38,104 nucleotides of DNA from a virus. Below the pieces are notes generated by a model, which was given only the letters and a program-made list of their open reading frames with translations, searched no databases and had not been told where the DNA came from. Every line of letters begins with the position of its first letter. Position 1 is the stretch's first letter. Of this stretch, positions 14,524-23,852 are shown one piece after another. Position numbers and translations under genes: made by a program. The stretch covers positions 1 through 38,104 of the IMG/VR virus record IMGVR_UViG_3300047496_000059; one strand, 5' to 3'.

Positions 14524-16010
14524 TGTTTGCGTTCCAAAATATCGCCCTTTTGAAAGTAAGCCTTAGGGCGTGTAGATTCAAAGTTGTTTAAATCAATCCC
14601 TGCTGCTGACAGAACACTGCTTGCGGCGTTGCTATCAAGATATTGAATTAAACCCTTTCGCCGTTCTGCCACACTATTAGCACTTTCAAATTTGCTAGGA
14701 AAAGATGCCTCTTCTAATGCCTCTTTGGCGGCTACTCGAACAGTTCCTTCGATTTGGGAGAGTGTAGCCGGTAGCAAAGTCTTTAATTTAGCTTTACCTC
14801 CATTTTCCAAAGGACTGAATCGTTCTTTAACGGCCTGGTCGTAAGCCGCAATAATTTCATCTTTAAATTTCTTCCTGTTTTTAGCTGCATCTATCGCTGC
14901 GATAGCCTCTTTTTGAAGATGCTTAGGCACTTGAGTATAAACCAGCTTAGCCGGGTCCATATTAGACACTCTACCTTGCCGAACGGGTTGGTTAGCCATG
15001 TCCATCAAAGCCTGCGCCTTGTTGTTCTCATTGATTTGGTTATCAAGCTCGAGCCCTAGTTTTACGGCTCCTGCTGCCGCCTTAGGTCCTGCTGCGAGTG
15101 CCTGAGCTTGATTTACCTTAGCTTTTGCCAGGCTTAAATACTGGTTTTGGGTAGCCAGCGTAGCCTTCTGATCTGCACCCATCAACTGTCGGTTCATCTT
15201 CCAGAGATTCATTGCATTGGATTGGCTATTCTTCTGACCTTCAATGTCTTGATTTATAGCCCTTTTAATATTCTCTAAAGCATAATTAGGCTGTCCGGTG
15301 ACCGCTGATCCCATTCCAGACAGAACCATTCCTATGCTTGCGGCGATTCTAGATCCGGTATCTAAACTGTTCCAATAGCGATCAGGGTCGATCTTATTTT
15401 CGACCGCTGCTTTGTAAAGATTCGCATCGCGCGTGTTGTAATCCTTAACTCGTAAATCATAAGCATCCTGAGAGGCTTTTACTAATTTAGCTGCATCTTC
15501 GTAAGCCTGGTTTGATGTTTCAGCTGCCTTTACTTCTGCTTTTACACCCTGATCTAAAAGGGTTCGTGCTTTTCCCGTAGGATCTTCAATCAAATCAGGG
15601 ACTTTTTCAGATTGCGGCTGAGCAGGCATTTGTACATTTGGAACAGAGGCCGGGGCTGCGGCGGGTTCAGGAATAGATGCATTGGGAATTTCCTGAGCCT
15701 CATATCCCATTGTCTGATTAAGATCTTCTAGACCCTGATCAGAACCTAGGTTTACAGGCAGGGACTCTAGCGGCTCAGATGGTGCGATATTTGCGTTCAA
15801 AACGGCATTTGCAAACTCCTCATCCTCATAATTGGGATTCTCGGCTTCTCCACCCTTGTAAAGCCCCTCTTGTCGTTTTAAACCGGAGATTAATTTCTGT
15901 GCTTTGTCGGAAATGCCCTTTTTTGGAACCGTGATCGACTTACCCTTAGGATGACCGATCACATAGTTAGTCTCGTCTTCCTTTAAAAGAGAAAAGTCAT
16001 TTAGATTCAT
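14520..16010 (-). CDS. Putative ejection/internal virion protein, Ala/Gln/Lys-rich
   Basis: This 496-aa protein begins MNLNDFSLLKEDETNYVIGH and has a disordered acidic/Pro-rich stretch (about residues 70-140). A long helical, coiled-coil-prone section (about 150-330; AEVKAAETSNQAYEDAAKLV, DAYDLRVKDYNTRDANLYKA) follows. A short Gly-rich hydrophobic element lies near residue 222 (IAASIGMVLSGMGSAVTG). It is coupled by ATGA overlaps to both neighbours. Composition and location between the 445-aa and 920-aa proteins match the middle ejection protein of podoviruses (T7 gp15 or P22 gp20 position). Confidence 0.6.
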   Translation of the reverse strand: MNLNDFSLLKEDETNYVIGHPKGKSITVPKKGISDKAQKLISGLKRQEGLYKGGEAENPNYEDEEFANAVLNANIAPSEPLESLPVNLGSDQGLEDLNQTMGYEAQEIPNASIPEPAAAPASVPNVQMPAQPQSEKVPDLIEDPTGKARTLLDQGVKAEVKAAETSNQAYEDAAKLVKASQDAYDLRVKDYNTRDANLYKAAVENKIDPDRYWNSLDTGSRIAASIGMVLSGMGSAVTGQPNYALENIKRAINQDIEGQKNSQSNAMNLWKMNRQLMGADQKATLATQNQYLSLAKAKVNQAQALAAGPKAAAGAVKLGLELDNQINENNKAQALMDMANQPVRQGRVSNMDPAKLVYTQVPKHLQKEAIAAIDAAKNRKKFKDEIIAAYDQAVKERFSPLENGGKAKLKTLLPATLSQIEGTVRVAAKEALEEASFPSKFESANSVAERRKGLIQYLDSNAASSVLSAAGIDLNNFESTRPKAYFQKGDILERKQ

Positions 16011-17344
16011 GATTTAGATTTCCTGTTCTTTATAGCTTTGGCCAAGGCTGTCTTAAAATCTCCATGTTCCTTCCCGCCTACCTTGGCAATCGAGGCCACA
16101 AATCGAGCCGCGTTACCTGCCGGGTCGTCTGACTCCATGACGCTCCTCGGAATAACCACCTCTCCGGGGCTCAACTTTGCAGCTACCGTATCATTTGCGG
16201 GATGGTCTCCTGCCATTTTGGCCTTTCCTGGCACCTTGCCACCATCCTTAGCCATTCCACCGGAGTAAAACTTAGGCATTTTCTCTAATTCTTGGAGTTT
16301 GTCGCCATGATAAATCGCGGCTATTCCTTTAATGTGAGCTGGAAATCTATCGGCCTCAGAAACTGCGGCTAACTTAGGATTTCCAATAACCCCCCCATAT
16401 GCGGCTTTTACAGGAGGCTTAGTTTCAGCTTTTTCCGGGGTTAGTGCGGTAGTTAATGCCCCACCAACTGAATTAATAACCCCACTTGTGATAGTATTCT
16501 GATTGCCTTGAGCCTGTTCGTTAGCTCGAGCCGCATTATTAGCAGAGGCAATATTTTGCTTTGCAGAAGCGTCAAGAAGTTGCCCATTAGCTTGATTTTG
16601 AGCTTGCTGATTCCCTTGGAGAGCCCCTAGCCCTAACTGCTCTTGAGCTAACTGATTACGGTTTGCGTTATTTATGCCCCCATTTTGTAATGATGTAAGA
16701 TTACCTATCTGCGAGGTATTGCCCTGGAGAAGTGCGTTCAGGTTAGCTAAAGCATTTGATTGCTGTCCTACCTGTTGGCCTGCTATGTTCCCGGCCCCCC
16801 CCAAACCACCTAGACTCTGCTGGGCCTGAAGTAGAGAAGCCTGTTGAGCACCCTGCTGTTGAGCATTAGATCCTGCTTGACCCGCTTGTCTAGCGATTAA
16901 CCCCACATTAGACGAACCACCACGCTGGCCAGCCTGCAATGCGGCCTGATTAGCTACATTGGCGCCTGTAGCTTGCGCGAGCATCTCCTTGGCAGGATTA
17001 GGCCCTTTACCCGCATAGATATCTTGATATTGTCCGTAGACCTGATTTTGATTACCGACCCCATTTTGGCCACCTAACTGATTAGCAAATCCTTGCTGTT
17101 GGCCGATTCCCCCCTGTTGAGCAGCAAGCGCGCCCTGGACATATGGATTTTCAAACGGGTTTTGTTCCTGCTGAAGCTGACCCGGATTATAATTAACAGC
17201 CGCTGGGTTGGTTACATTTGGCAACGGCGCTATGGAACCAGGGCTACCACCCTGAGAGGAGCCTCCCGGATTCAGTACCTTATTTAAGAGAGCACCGCCA
17301 ACTGCCCCCGCAATTGCTGGTAGAACTGGTAGTAAAAAAGGCAT
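16007..17344 (-). CDS. Putative ejection/internal virion protein, Gln/Asn/Gly-rich
   Basis: This 445-aa protein starts with a hydrophobic Gly/Pro/Ala segment (PFLLPVLPAIAGAVGGALLN). Residues about 60-290 are extremely rich in Gln, Asn, Gly and Ala. The C-terminal motif (GGKVPGKAKMAGDHPANDTV, then AKLSPGEVVIPRSVME) recurs in phage virion proteins encoded between tail-tube and ejection genes. It is the first of three consecutive ejection-type genes. The conserved GDHPANDTV...LSPGE block is the strongest evidence; its function is unknown. Confidence 0.65.
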   Translation of the reverse strand: MPFLLPVLPAIAGAVGGALLNKVLNPGGSSQGGSPGSIAPLPNVTNPAAVNYNPGQLQQEQNPFENPYVQGALAAQQGGIGQQQGFANQLGGQNGVGNQNQVYGQYQDIYAGKGPNPAKEMLAQATGANVANQAALQAGQRGGSSNVGLIARQAGQAGSNAQQQGAQQASLLQAQQSLGGLGGAGNIAGQQVGQQSNALANLNALLQGNTSQIGNLTSLQNGGINNANRNQLAQEQLGLGALQGNQQAQNQANGQLLDASAKQNIASANNAARANEQAQGNQNTITSGVINSVGGALTTALTPEKAETKPPVKAAYGGVIGNPKLAAVSEADRFPAHIKGIAAIYHGDKLQELEKMPKFYSGGMAKDGGKVPGKAKMAGDHPANDTVAAKLSPGEVVIPRSVMESDDPAGNAARFVASIAKVGGKEHGDFKTALAKAIKNRKSKS

Positions 17345-17731
17345 CTAGATGACCTCCAAATTTAAGCTAGAGCAAAACCAATCTTGACGTTTGAATCCAA
17401 TTTTTTCCGTCCGTGCAGTAAGGCTGTAATGAGGGCTGAAACACAAGATCGCTTTAAAACAATGAAGCTTGGCTATCTCAACTAGTTTATCACGGATCTT
17501 ATTAATGGCTTCATCCCTTAAAAATGGGTCGCATGCAGGGTTAGTAATAAAAGAGTCAAAAAACCCTATACCGCCATCGGCACGCCTCAAGCCTCCCGCA
17601 GCTACAGGAATATCCTTCTCAAGTGCCAAATAACTTAAAAGTGGCCAATTATACCGCGACCCCATGTCACGAGACTCCAAGATATTAACGGCATGATGAC
17701 AAATCTCGTCACTCAGCCTCAAGATGTTCAC
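17345..17731 (-). CDS. GNAT-like acetyltransferase-fold protein
   Basis: This 128-aa protein has the general layout of a short GNAT domain: a strand around AAGGLRRADGGIGFFDSFIT, a helix (LRDEAINKIRDKLVEIAKLH), a strand (CFKAILCFSPHY) and the terminal TARTEKIGFKRQ pattern typical of GNAT ends. It sits between the large tail protein and the ejection proteins, where related podoviruses also carry a small GNAT-like gene (T7 gene 13 position). No obvious acetyl-CoA-binding Q/RxxGxG/A loop is seen, so it may be a structural or catalytically inactive derivative. Confidence 0.55.
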   Translation of the reverse strand: MNILRLSDEICHHAVNILESRDMGSRYNWPLLSYLALEKDIPVAAGGLRRADGGIGFFDSFITNPACDPFLRDEAINKIRDKLVEIAKLHCFKAILCFSPHYSLTARTEKIGFKRQDWFCSSLNLEVI

Positions 17732-20700
17732 GATCCACCCACTTGCTGTGTAAACTTGGTAGGCCGGTAACCCTTCTTTAGCCCTACAACCAAATTAATC
17801 CCGGACATGGTAAACCCGGCACCGGCTGGAGTCTGGAAAGAATCGTCAAAAATCTCCGAGATAGTGATTTGAAACGACTCACACCTCTGAATAGTCAGGT
17901 ACACTTTCCATTGCTCCAAATTGCTAGGTCCACCAAATACGGGTTCATTCCCATATGAATATCCATTACCATAATTTGGACTCCAATTTTTGGGATAAAT
18001 CAGACACTGCTGTCTGAAAGCAGGGTTGTAATCATAGGCAATCTGAACGTTCAGGATGTGAGGAGACAAATAAGTAGCCAGCAGGTAAAAGAAGTAAGCG
18101 CGCTGATAGCCTTGCAGGCCCATCAAATTGATCCATGACGTGGTAAAACTCATCAAGGTAGGATTGGCGCCATCTAAATATGCTCCTGGACTTTCCTGTA
18201 GCACTTGACCTTTAGAATTGATGAATGTATGTAGTCCCTCGTAAAGTACATTGGATACTGCGGGGATGTTGGAAAATGTCCCCCATTGTCCATAATAATA
18301 ATCATACATTAGGACTATTCCCGAGCTGAGTGTGAATCGTACTTGATTAGTGCCTGGAACACTGATTGAGTCGATCACCTCAGCGTCCTGAAGGTACGAC
18401 TGTACCGGGGCACCTATGTAGCTCGTGCTTAAATCTCTTCCTAACAACCAGATTTGATTTCCGCTAGGCGACGTAAACTGAAACATGAGCCCTTGTGGCT
18501 GGAATACGATACTGGCCTGGCTAGAACATCCGACAGTAGAATTGATAAAAATAGGCTGACTATACCCATTATTAGCCCCTGTGATGTCCGGCCCAACGCC
18601 GTTAATATAATTGATGGCGGAACTCTTAAAAAGGACCAGCTTATCGTCCATTGAGGCGCCGCAAGTCAAGTCCCCAGTCGATCCCTCTGCCCCAATCACC
18701 GGACTAACATACAGAGTTTGTAAGTCAGACATCTCTACAGGCGTGTTTTGAATCACTTGCTTACTAAACCAAAGCAGGTTTTTATCTTCCGAAACAATGC
18801 CCCAAAGTCTATTATCAAACAAAAACACGGAGTCAAATCCGGGGGGGCTAATGTTTTCTAAGACTCCGCCCGTAGTATAAAGGATATTATTTCCCAAAAT
18901 AGATGCATCGGACAAGGTATCCGTAAAGGTGAAGCTATCCACCGTAGGATCGTTGATCAATGGATCTGCAATCGATGTCACCTGATAATACACAGGCTGG
19001 GCTATGGACCATCGATAAATACAAATCTTAACCGGGTTATTATCATTTTTAAGGCTGAGTCTAAGAGTAGGACCATTAATCGTCACTGATGTGTCAGAGG
19101 TAAGAGTCACACTCACAGGTATACTAGGAGCGGATCTAAACAAGTTGCCCTGGTTGTCACTCCATTCATAGGTAGTCTGGTAAAAATACTGCTGGGCTGA
19201 CATACTCCCGCTAGTCCCGGACCCCGCCACCTCAACCAAGTCAGGATACAGAAAGAACCCATTCTCAAACAGACTGTAGCCATCGTAAGCCCATAGGAAC
19301 CCGCCAGTAATATTGAGATTAAACCCAATCTCAGCGGAAAAAAGTGTACTGATTGTAAAAGTGAAAGAAGAAAGATTGATACCAGTTTGGCTATAAATGC
19401 CGTTCACCTGTGAGCCACTAGGGACATTCGTGTTCACATTGGCAGCCTGGATTAAGTTTTTATAAAGATAAGCAATCCGTACAGTATCCCCAGATACCAA
19501 AGCAGAGGGCAATCCTTGAGTTAAATAGCCTCCTGCATTTTGATAGGCAAGTTTTCCTATGATATTTCCGTTAACATCCGACAAAAAATAAGTACTCTGA
19601 TACGGGGACTGATAAACATACAAGGCATAGATTCGACCATCGTAAACGAAAGCTTTTGAAGCTAATCCCACAGACCTTAATACTGTTGTCGCACTAGATA
19701 CAGCGCCGCCTGACTGATTGATAGCAATGTAGCGACAATAATGAGTCGGGATACCTGAGTCGTAAGAATATGGATTATTAAATATCTCGTAAATCGCCGT
19801 CAATATCCCGCCTGACGCACTTATGGTCAAATTGCTGACGCTGTTGGCAGGCGTTCCCAAAGAGGTAGGCCCTAAAACTGAAATTAAATTTATATTTCTG
19901 GCCGCAGCATACAAATAATTACCGGAATAATTATAATACGAAATCCAAATTACCGAGTTAACTGTATCGGCTGTGATAGTAACAATATCGCCTGTATGCG
20001 ATGGATCGATATTAAAAATACCTGATTGCCCCAAATACCCAGTCAAAAAAGCCGCTTTTATTCCTGTACCAGAGGCACCATTCCAAGCTAAAAACACAGT
20101 GTCATTAAAGACTACTGCATCAAATACGATACCATTGCTTGAAGGAGCAATCGAGGTAGAAATCCTGTTAGGACCTTGAACGGTAGAAGGCTCATAAATA
20201 TCAACGGCAATATAGTTTAAATTGTAAGCTGCTGAGACCAGAGTTATGTAAACTATTACAAAATAATTATCAAGTCGATAAACTCTAGGTACACCATAGG
20301 TAGCGTCTGAATTAATCACAGTAGGTGAAACTACATTTTGACCTGTGGTATAATCAGCAATCACATACTTATAAACCGGAGTACTTAAACTTGAAATAGT
20401 CTGATCTGTAAACACGGTACAAACCAGACCACTCTCGGAGACAACCGAGTCACACTGAGATTGATTGGTATTGGACTTTATAATCGATAATACATCGATA
20501 TCTAACCCCTGAAATGGAATTGAATCGGTCCATCCCTCTATAGGCTTGGAGAGGCTGCTTAGTTCGTCCCCAATAGCGACAAGATTATTGTTAAAAGTAG
20601 TAAGGTATCCATAGTTATGATTAGGTAGTCCAGGAAGATTATCATAGCCATTCCTCTTTTGAAGCAATCCACCTTTGTTGAAAATGGAATTATTTAATTT

Positions 20701-20793
20701 CAAAAAACTGCCAAGAGCAACTTGATAAGGATCTGTCTTAGTGTCTAGTCCTTTGGCAAAGTTGATGTTAACAGGTTGTTTTGTCAGTGCCAT
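17728..20793 (-). CDS. Large tail tube/hub protein (tail tubular B/gp10-like)
   Basis: This 1021-aa protein begins with a motif typical of podovirus tail nozzle proteins: NFAKGLDTKTDPYQVALGSF, then LNNSIFNKGGLLQKRNGY. The body is beta-rich and repetitive, like a beta-propeller (LVAIGDELSSLSK, FLFDNRLWGIVSEDKNLLWF, DDKLVLFKSSAINYINGVGP). The C-terminal third contains Tyr/Trp-rich strands. It is longer than T7 gp12 (about 790 aa). It lies downstream of the adaptor protein and upstream of the ejection genes, matching T7 genes 11-12-13-14. It forms the DNA exit conduit below the portal. Confidence 0.75.
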   Translation of the reverse strand: MALTKQPVNINFAKGLDTKTDPYQVALGSFLKLNNSIFNKGGLLQKRNGYDNLPGLPNHNYGYLTTFNNNLVAIGDELSSLSKPIEGWTDSIPFQGLDIDVLSIIKSNTNQSQCDSVVSESGLVCTVFTDQTISSLSTPVYKYVIADYTTGQNVVSPTVINSDATYGVPRVYRLDNYFVIVYITLVSAAYNLNYIAVDIYEPSTVQGPNRISTSIAPSSNGIVFDAVVFNDTVFLAWNGASGTGIKAAFLTGYLGQSGIFNIDPSHTGDIVTITADTVNSVIWISYYNYSGNYLYAAARNINLISVLGPTSLGTPANSVSNLTISASGGILTAIYEIFNNPYSYDSGIPTHYCRYIAINQSGGAVSSATTVLRSVGLASKAFVYDGRIYALYVYQSPYQSTYFLSDVNGNIIGKLAYQNAGGYLTQGLPSALVSGDTVRIAYLYKNLIQAANVNTNVPSGSQVNGIYSQTGINLSSFTFTISTLFSAEIGFNLNITGGFLWAYDGYSLFENGFFLYPDLVEVAGSGTSGSMSAQQYFYQTTYEWSDNQGNLFRSAPSIPVSVTLTSDTSVTINGPTLRLSLKNDNNPVKICIYRWSIAQPVYYQVTSIADPLINDPTVDSFTFTDTLSDASILGNNILYTTGGVLENISPPGFDSVFLFDNRLWGIVSEDKNLLWFSKQVIQNTPVEMSDLQTLYVSPVIGAEGSTGDLTCGASMDDKLVLFKSSAINYINGVGPDITGANNGYSQPIFINSTVGCSSQASIVFQPQGLMFQFTSPSGNQIWLLGRDLSTSYIGAPVQSYLQDAEVIDSISVPGTNQVRFTLSSGIVLMYDYYYGQWGTFSNIPAVSNVLYEGLHTFINSKGQVLQESPGAYLDGANPTLMSFTTSWINLMGLQGYQRAYFFYLLATYLSPHILNVQIAYDYNPAFRQQCLIYPKNWSPNYGNGYSYGNEPVFGGPSNLEQWKVYLTIQRCESFQITISEIFDDSFQTPAGAGFTMSGINLVVGLKKGYRPTKFTQQVGGS

Positions 20794-22251
20794 TCATAGC
20801 TCGTATGCGTACATGTATATATTATTTATAAAAACAGTTCCTGATCCTGTCAAAGTGAAAGCTTGAAAAAAGTATGTGTAAGTTCCGGCAGGAACATTAT
20901 CTAGAATAGTAAAACTTTGAGTTACCCCATTCGGACCCACTGACGGTGCTCCTAGTTGCATAGGAAAGGGTTCGTTAAGAGTCTGATTATATATCAAAAT
21001 ATAACCCGATTGCGTGCCAGAATAGAGCATCCCGGCTGCATTGCTTATGCTCTGAGCAATGGGTGAAACTCCTACTATTACGGGACGCCCTGAGGTAGTT
21101 ATTATAACGGATTGACTCGTAACACTCACCGGCGTAGAGGAGGATGTACTAAAATTACCGCATGAAGGAGCAACGGCCACTCCTCCTGTTCCGACAGTTC
21201 CACCCGTAGATCTAGTTCTACTAGCTGCAACGGCATTGGCACCCGTTGAATTCATGGATGTGCCCATGAGATTGGCCACGCCTGTAGGAACGCTGGTAAC
21301 CGCCGCTATGATCGTATTTGCTGGTCCCGAGCTTACTGATGTAACGCTGCCAATCACCGCATTGGCACCCGTTGAATTCATGGATGTGCCCATGAGATTG
21401 GCCACGCCTGTAGGAACGCTCGTGACCGCTGCTATGATGGTATTTGCCGGACCCGAGCCTACCGATGTAACCTTTGCAATGATTGCATTGGCGCCGGTGC
21501 TATCCATAGTAGCAGCAATGGCATCCGCTCCTGCACTCGTCATACTTGAAGCAATAGCATTAGCCCCAATATAACTCATGTTCTCACCCACTGCGTCCCA
21601 CGTAGTGCTCGAAATGATACCCGTATTCCCTAAGGTCATGACATTGGTCTGAGCTGGGAGAGCCGGCAGGATTAGCGAATAGGCACTAGCCAGACTACTA
21701 GGAGCTTCAAGCTGGATATAATCCCCTGACGGGTTTGGATAAGACCCTGGATACCGAATTGCTATGCTAGCTACGTCCAGATTAGCCCCGGTTCCGACAG
21801 ACTGTAAAAACTGAAAAGTTCCCGATGCCGACAGGTAGTTAGCCGCAGCCGTACCCGAAGGAAGACCCGTAAACCCGATACCCCCGGAAACGTTCACACT
21901 TCCGTTTAAGGTAATTTGAACTGAATGACCGTTAGAATCGTTCCAATAAAGTTCTCCATTGCTTCCTACCGCATAAGCACAAGAAATATATGGGCTTACA
22001 GGACTCAATGTTCCTGATCTAGGCGAAAAGGTACTGGCGTATAAATCCATAGCGGCAAAAGTATTGAAATTTAAGTTTGCATTGATGTTCAGCCCTGCCG
22101 TGGGTATCTGAACACCCGATCCGCTCACATGGTTATGAGCATCCAAGATCGTAAGTGAAGCATTCAAAGCATAAGACCAATTAGGACCAGGGTCTTGAGT
22201 TGGGACGGGTATCACAAGATCCATATTTGGACTAATATACTCGGTAGCCAT
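20794..22251 (-). CDS. Tail fibre-like protein with 12-15-residue repeats
   Basis: This 485-aa protein has an N-terminal region (DLVIPVPTQDPGPNWSYALN, then LDAHNHVSGSGVQIPTAGLN) typical of podovirus fibre or tail-needle-like proteins, marked by the DAHNH...G motif. Residues about 225-340 are a chain of short repeats of the type M-SxGANAIxxx and VTSVPTGVANLMG, probably a trimeric beta or coiled shaft. The C terminus (STSSSTPVSVTSQSVIITTS, GRPVIVGVSPI, TGSGTVFINNIYMYAYEL) is a beta-sandwich tip. It is encoded between the adaptor and the large tail protein. Residues around 265-340 contain a 42-aa duplication visible at DNA level. Confidence 0.7.
   Translation of the reverse strand: MATEYISPNMDLVIPVPTQDPGPNWSYALNASLTILDAHNHVSGSGVQIPTAGLNINANLNFNTFAAMDLYASTFSPRSGTLSPVSPYISCAYAVGSNGELYWNDSNGHSVQITLNGSVNVSGGIGFTGLPSGTAAANYLSASGTFQFLQSVGTGANLDVASIAIRYPGSYPNPSGDYIQLEAPSSLASAYSLILPALPAQTNVMTLGNTGIISSTTWDAVGENMSYIGANAIASSMTSAGADAIAATMDSTGANAIIAKVTSVGSGPANTIIAAVTSVPTGVANLMGTSMNSTGANAVIGSVTSVSSGPANTIIAAVTSVPTGVANLMGTSMNSTGANAVAASRTRSTGGTVGTGGVAVAPSCGNFSTSSSTPVSVTSQSVIITTSGRPVIVGVSPIAQSISNAAGMLYSGTQSGYILIYNQTLNEPFPMQLGAPSVGPNGVTQSFTILDNVPAGTYTYFFQAFTLTGSGTVFINNIYMYAYEL
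21233..21420. repeat. Direct repeat, 62 bp identical, period 126 bp
   Basis: Positions 21233-21294 and 21359-21420 are identical over 62 bp (beginning GCATTGGCACCCGTTGAATT). The intervening 64 bp and the 64 bp after the second copy differ at many mainly synonymous sites. Together they encode two copies of a 42-residue block in the fibre shaft. The mix of an identical half and a diverged half points to recent gene conversion or selection on part of the unit. Confidence 0.85.
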
Positions 22252-22562
22252 TAAAAAACCTCCAAGTTGATCGTAACCGGGGAACTGCTCACGAGTATCA
22301 ATGTCAGATCAGGCATTTGGTTAGATGCCTGTTTGTCGTAAATGGTTGCAGCCGCGTTTATCCCTACAATCCGCCACCCAATCAAGTTGCGTCCGAGCCT
22401 ATGGTTTACTGTATTATAACCCGGTCCAAGAACGATCTTATCAAGTAATTGACTGTCTAAGGAAGGATTTGAAACCAGCTTGTTTAGGATGCTAGCCCAT
22501 TTGGACTGCATCATGTGCAAGATGCGATCTGACGTAAAAAAAACAGGAAGCCTGATCACCAC
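22251..22562 (-). CDS. Small conserved podophage tail-region protein
   Basis: This 103-aa protein starts at GTG (22562), with a second GTG directly after it and a GGGGG ribosome-binding site in the end of the upstream gene. The block LHMMQSKWASILNKLVSNPS, the central VNHRLGRNLIGWRIV motif and the closing PDLTLILVSSSPVTINLEVF recall a small family found between adaptor and tail genes of podoviruses. It overlaps its upstream neighbour by 7 nt and its downstream neighbour by one base. Role unknown; probably a virion component. Confidence 0.65.
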   Translation of the reverse strand: MVIRLPVFFTSDRILHMMQSKWASILNKLVSNPSLDSQLLDKIVLGPGYNTVNHRLGRNLIGWRIVGINAAATIYDKQASNQMPDLTLILVSSSPVTINLEVF

Positions 22563-23578
22563 ATACCCCCATTAGATCCACCGTAATCACCATCACTCCA
22601 AGCAAAATTACGGGTCCTAGAGTCACTCACTGTCTGAGGTTCTCCAATGTTCCTATTTTCAGCCGCTTCTTCAATCCTCTTCATCAAAGCTGCTTTTTGA
22701 TTCATAAAAATGATAGGATCTTCTTCTGTCTTAGTGAGTGCCTTTATACAAACATCGGCGACAATATACTCTTCGTATCCGCTTATTCCGTCAAGCGTGT
22801 CAGTGCTATTAATAAGTTGATTAGGACGAGGAGAATACCAAATCCGAATATACTGGCCAGCGGACGCGATAGGTACAATCTGCAAATTATTGCCCCATAA
22901 ACGATACCGCAGGTTAGTAATACCGTAAAAAGTATAAACATTAGGGTAGTTCCATAAATTAGCCTGAATCGTATTGAATTGTCTCAAAGTAATCCAGGAA
23001 TTTGGATCCGAAAAATTTAGAGCTACCTCAACCCTTTGAAGCTTATAGAAATCGTCTGGAAGAGGAAATGTTTGAATCTGAGTAACCGGGTCTACCTGTC
23101 CCGTAGTCACGTAAATTTTTGGCAACGCTATAAAGTAGTCATCGCCAAACTTCTGAATCAAGATGTCGTACAGCTCTTTATAAGACTGACTAATCATCGA
23201 GTTCCACTCTTGATCTGAGATGTTGTCAGAATTAACCCTATCAGTCCTCTGCTGAGCCTCTAGCCGAACATTACCAACCGTAGTTTGCCCCGGTAATAAG
23301 GACTGAGCTGATAGTGAATAAGTAGGTGGGCTTGAAATTAACGAAGTGGCGGCTTGAACGTAGTAATAATAGATAGTTCCTAAAGTTCCACTAGCATCAT
23401 TGTATTGCAACGAACTAGTGGAACCAATCAGAACAAATGTAACACTATCGATAGATCGGCTGACATAATAGATAGTTGCCAAGGGTGAATATGTCCAGGT
23501 CAAAATAGCCTGCCCCTGAGCAGAAACTGCCAAGAAATTACCCGGAGTAGTTAAATTCCCAATACTTGGAACGGGCAT
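22556..23578 (-). CDS. Head-tail adaptor (gp4/gp11-like) with N-terminal fibronectin III-like domain
   Basis: This 340-aa protein has two modules. Residues about 10-95 form a fibronectin type III-like fold (FLAVSAQGQAILTWTYSPLA, YYVSRSIDSVTFVLIGSTSS, GTIYYYYVQA). Residues about 100-330 are an adaptor domain of the P22 gp4/T7 gp11 type: RTDRVNSDNISDQEWNSMIS, then SYKELYDILIQKFGDDYF, LPDDFYKLQRVEV and SGYEEYIVADVCIKALTKTE. The adaptor ring binds below the portal, and gene order supports this. An FN3 addition to this protein is uncommon and would decorate the connector surface. Confidence 0.75.
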   Translation of the reverse strand: MPVPSIGNLTTPGNFLAVSAQGQAILTWTYSPLATIYYVSRSIDSVTFVLIGSTSSLQYNDASGTLGTIYYYYVQAATSLISSPPTYSLSAQSLLPGQTTVGNVRLEAQQRTDRVNSDNISDQEWNSMISQSYKELYDILIQKFGDDYFIALPKIYVTTGQVDPVTQIQTFPLPDDFYKLQRVEVALNFSDPNSWITLRQFNTIQANLWNYPNVYTFYGITNLRYRLWGNNLQIVPIASAGQYIRIWYSPRPNQLINSTDTLDGISGYEEYIVADVCIKALTKTEEDPIIFMNQKAALMKRIEEAAENRNIGEPQTVSDSRTRNFAWSDGDYGGSNGGMW

Positions 23579-23587
23579 AGAATCCCC

Positions 23588-23851
23588 CTACTCGTGATCA
23601 ACCATTGCGTCCTTTGCAGAGTGATGAATGGTAATAAAATGACTCAAAGCTTCCATAAGTTGCATAGGGCTCTTACTATGGATTGCCCCCATAATCTCTT
23701 GAGCAGCTATGTGCTTGCCGTCAATCATCCCACCTTCATCTTTAACCACTTCGTTCTGCATAGGAACGTTTTCGACGATTTTGGGTTCACCGTTGGAATT
23801 CCTCCTAGAAGAAATCATAGTGGCGATGCGTTTATGGTCGTCAAAATACAT
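23588..23851 (-). CDS. Small conserved phage protein (MYFDDHKR family)
   Basis: This 87-aa, mostly helical protein begins MYFDDHKRIATMISSRRNSN and ends with LMEALSHFITIHHSAKDAMV. The DDHKR...M opening and the central EGGMIDGKHIAAQEIMGAIH motif resemble a conserved small protein encoded between capsid and adaptor genes in podoviruses. Function unknown; His-rich C terminus. It is closely packed between two structural genes (1 bp and 9 bp spacing). An antisense frame (23594-23890) is taken as a shadow. Confidence 0.6.
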   Translation of the reverse strand: MYFDDHKRIATMISSRRNSNGEPKIVENVPMQNEVVKDEGGMIDGKHIAAQEIMGAIHSKSPMQLMEALSHFITIHHSAKDAMVDHE

Positions 23852-23852
23852 T

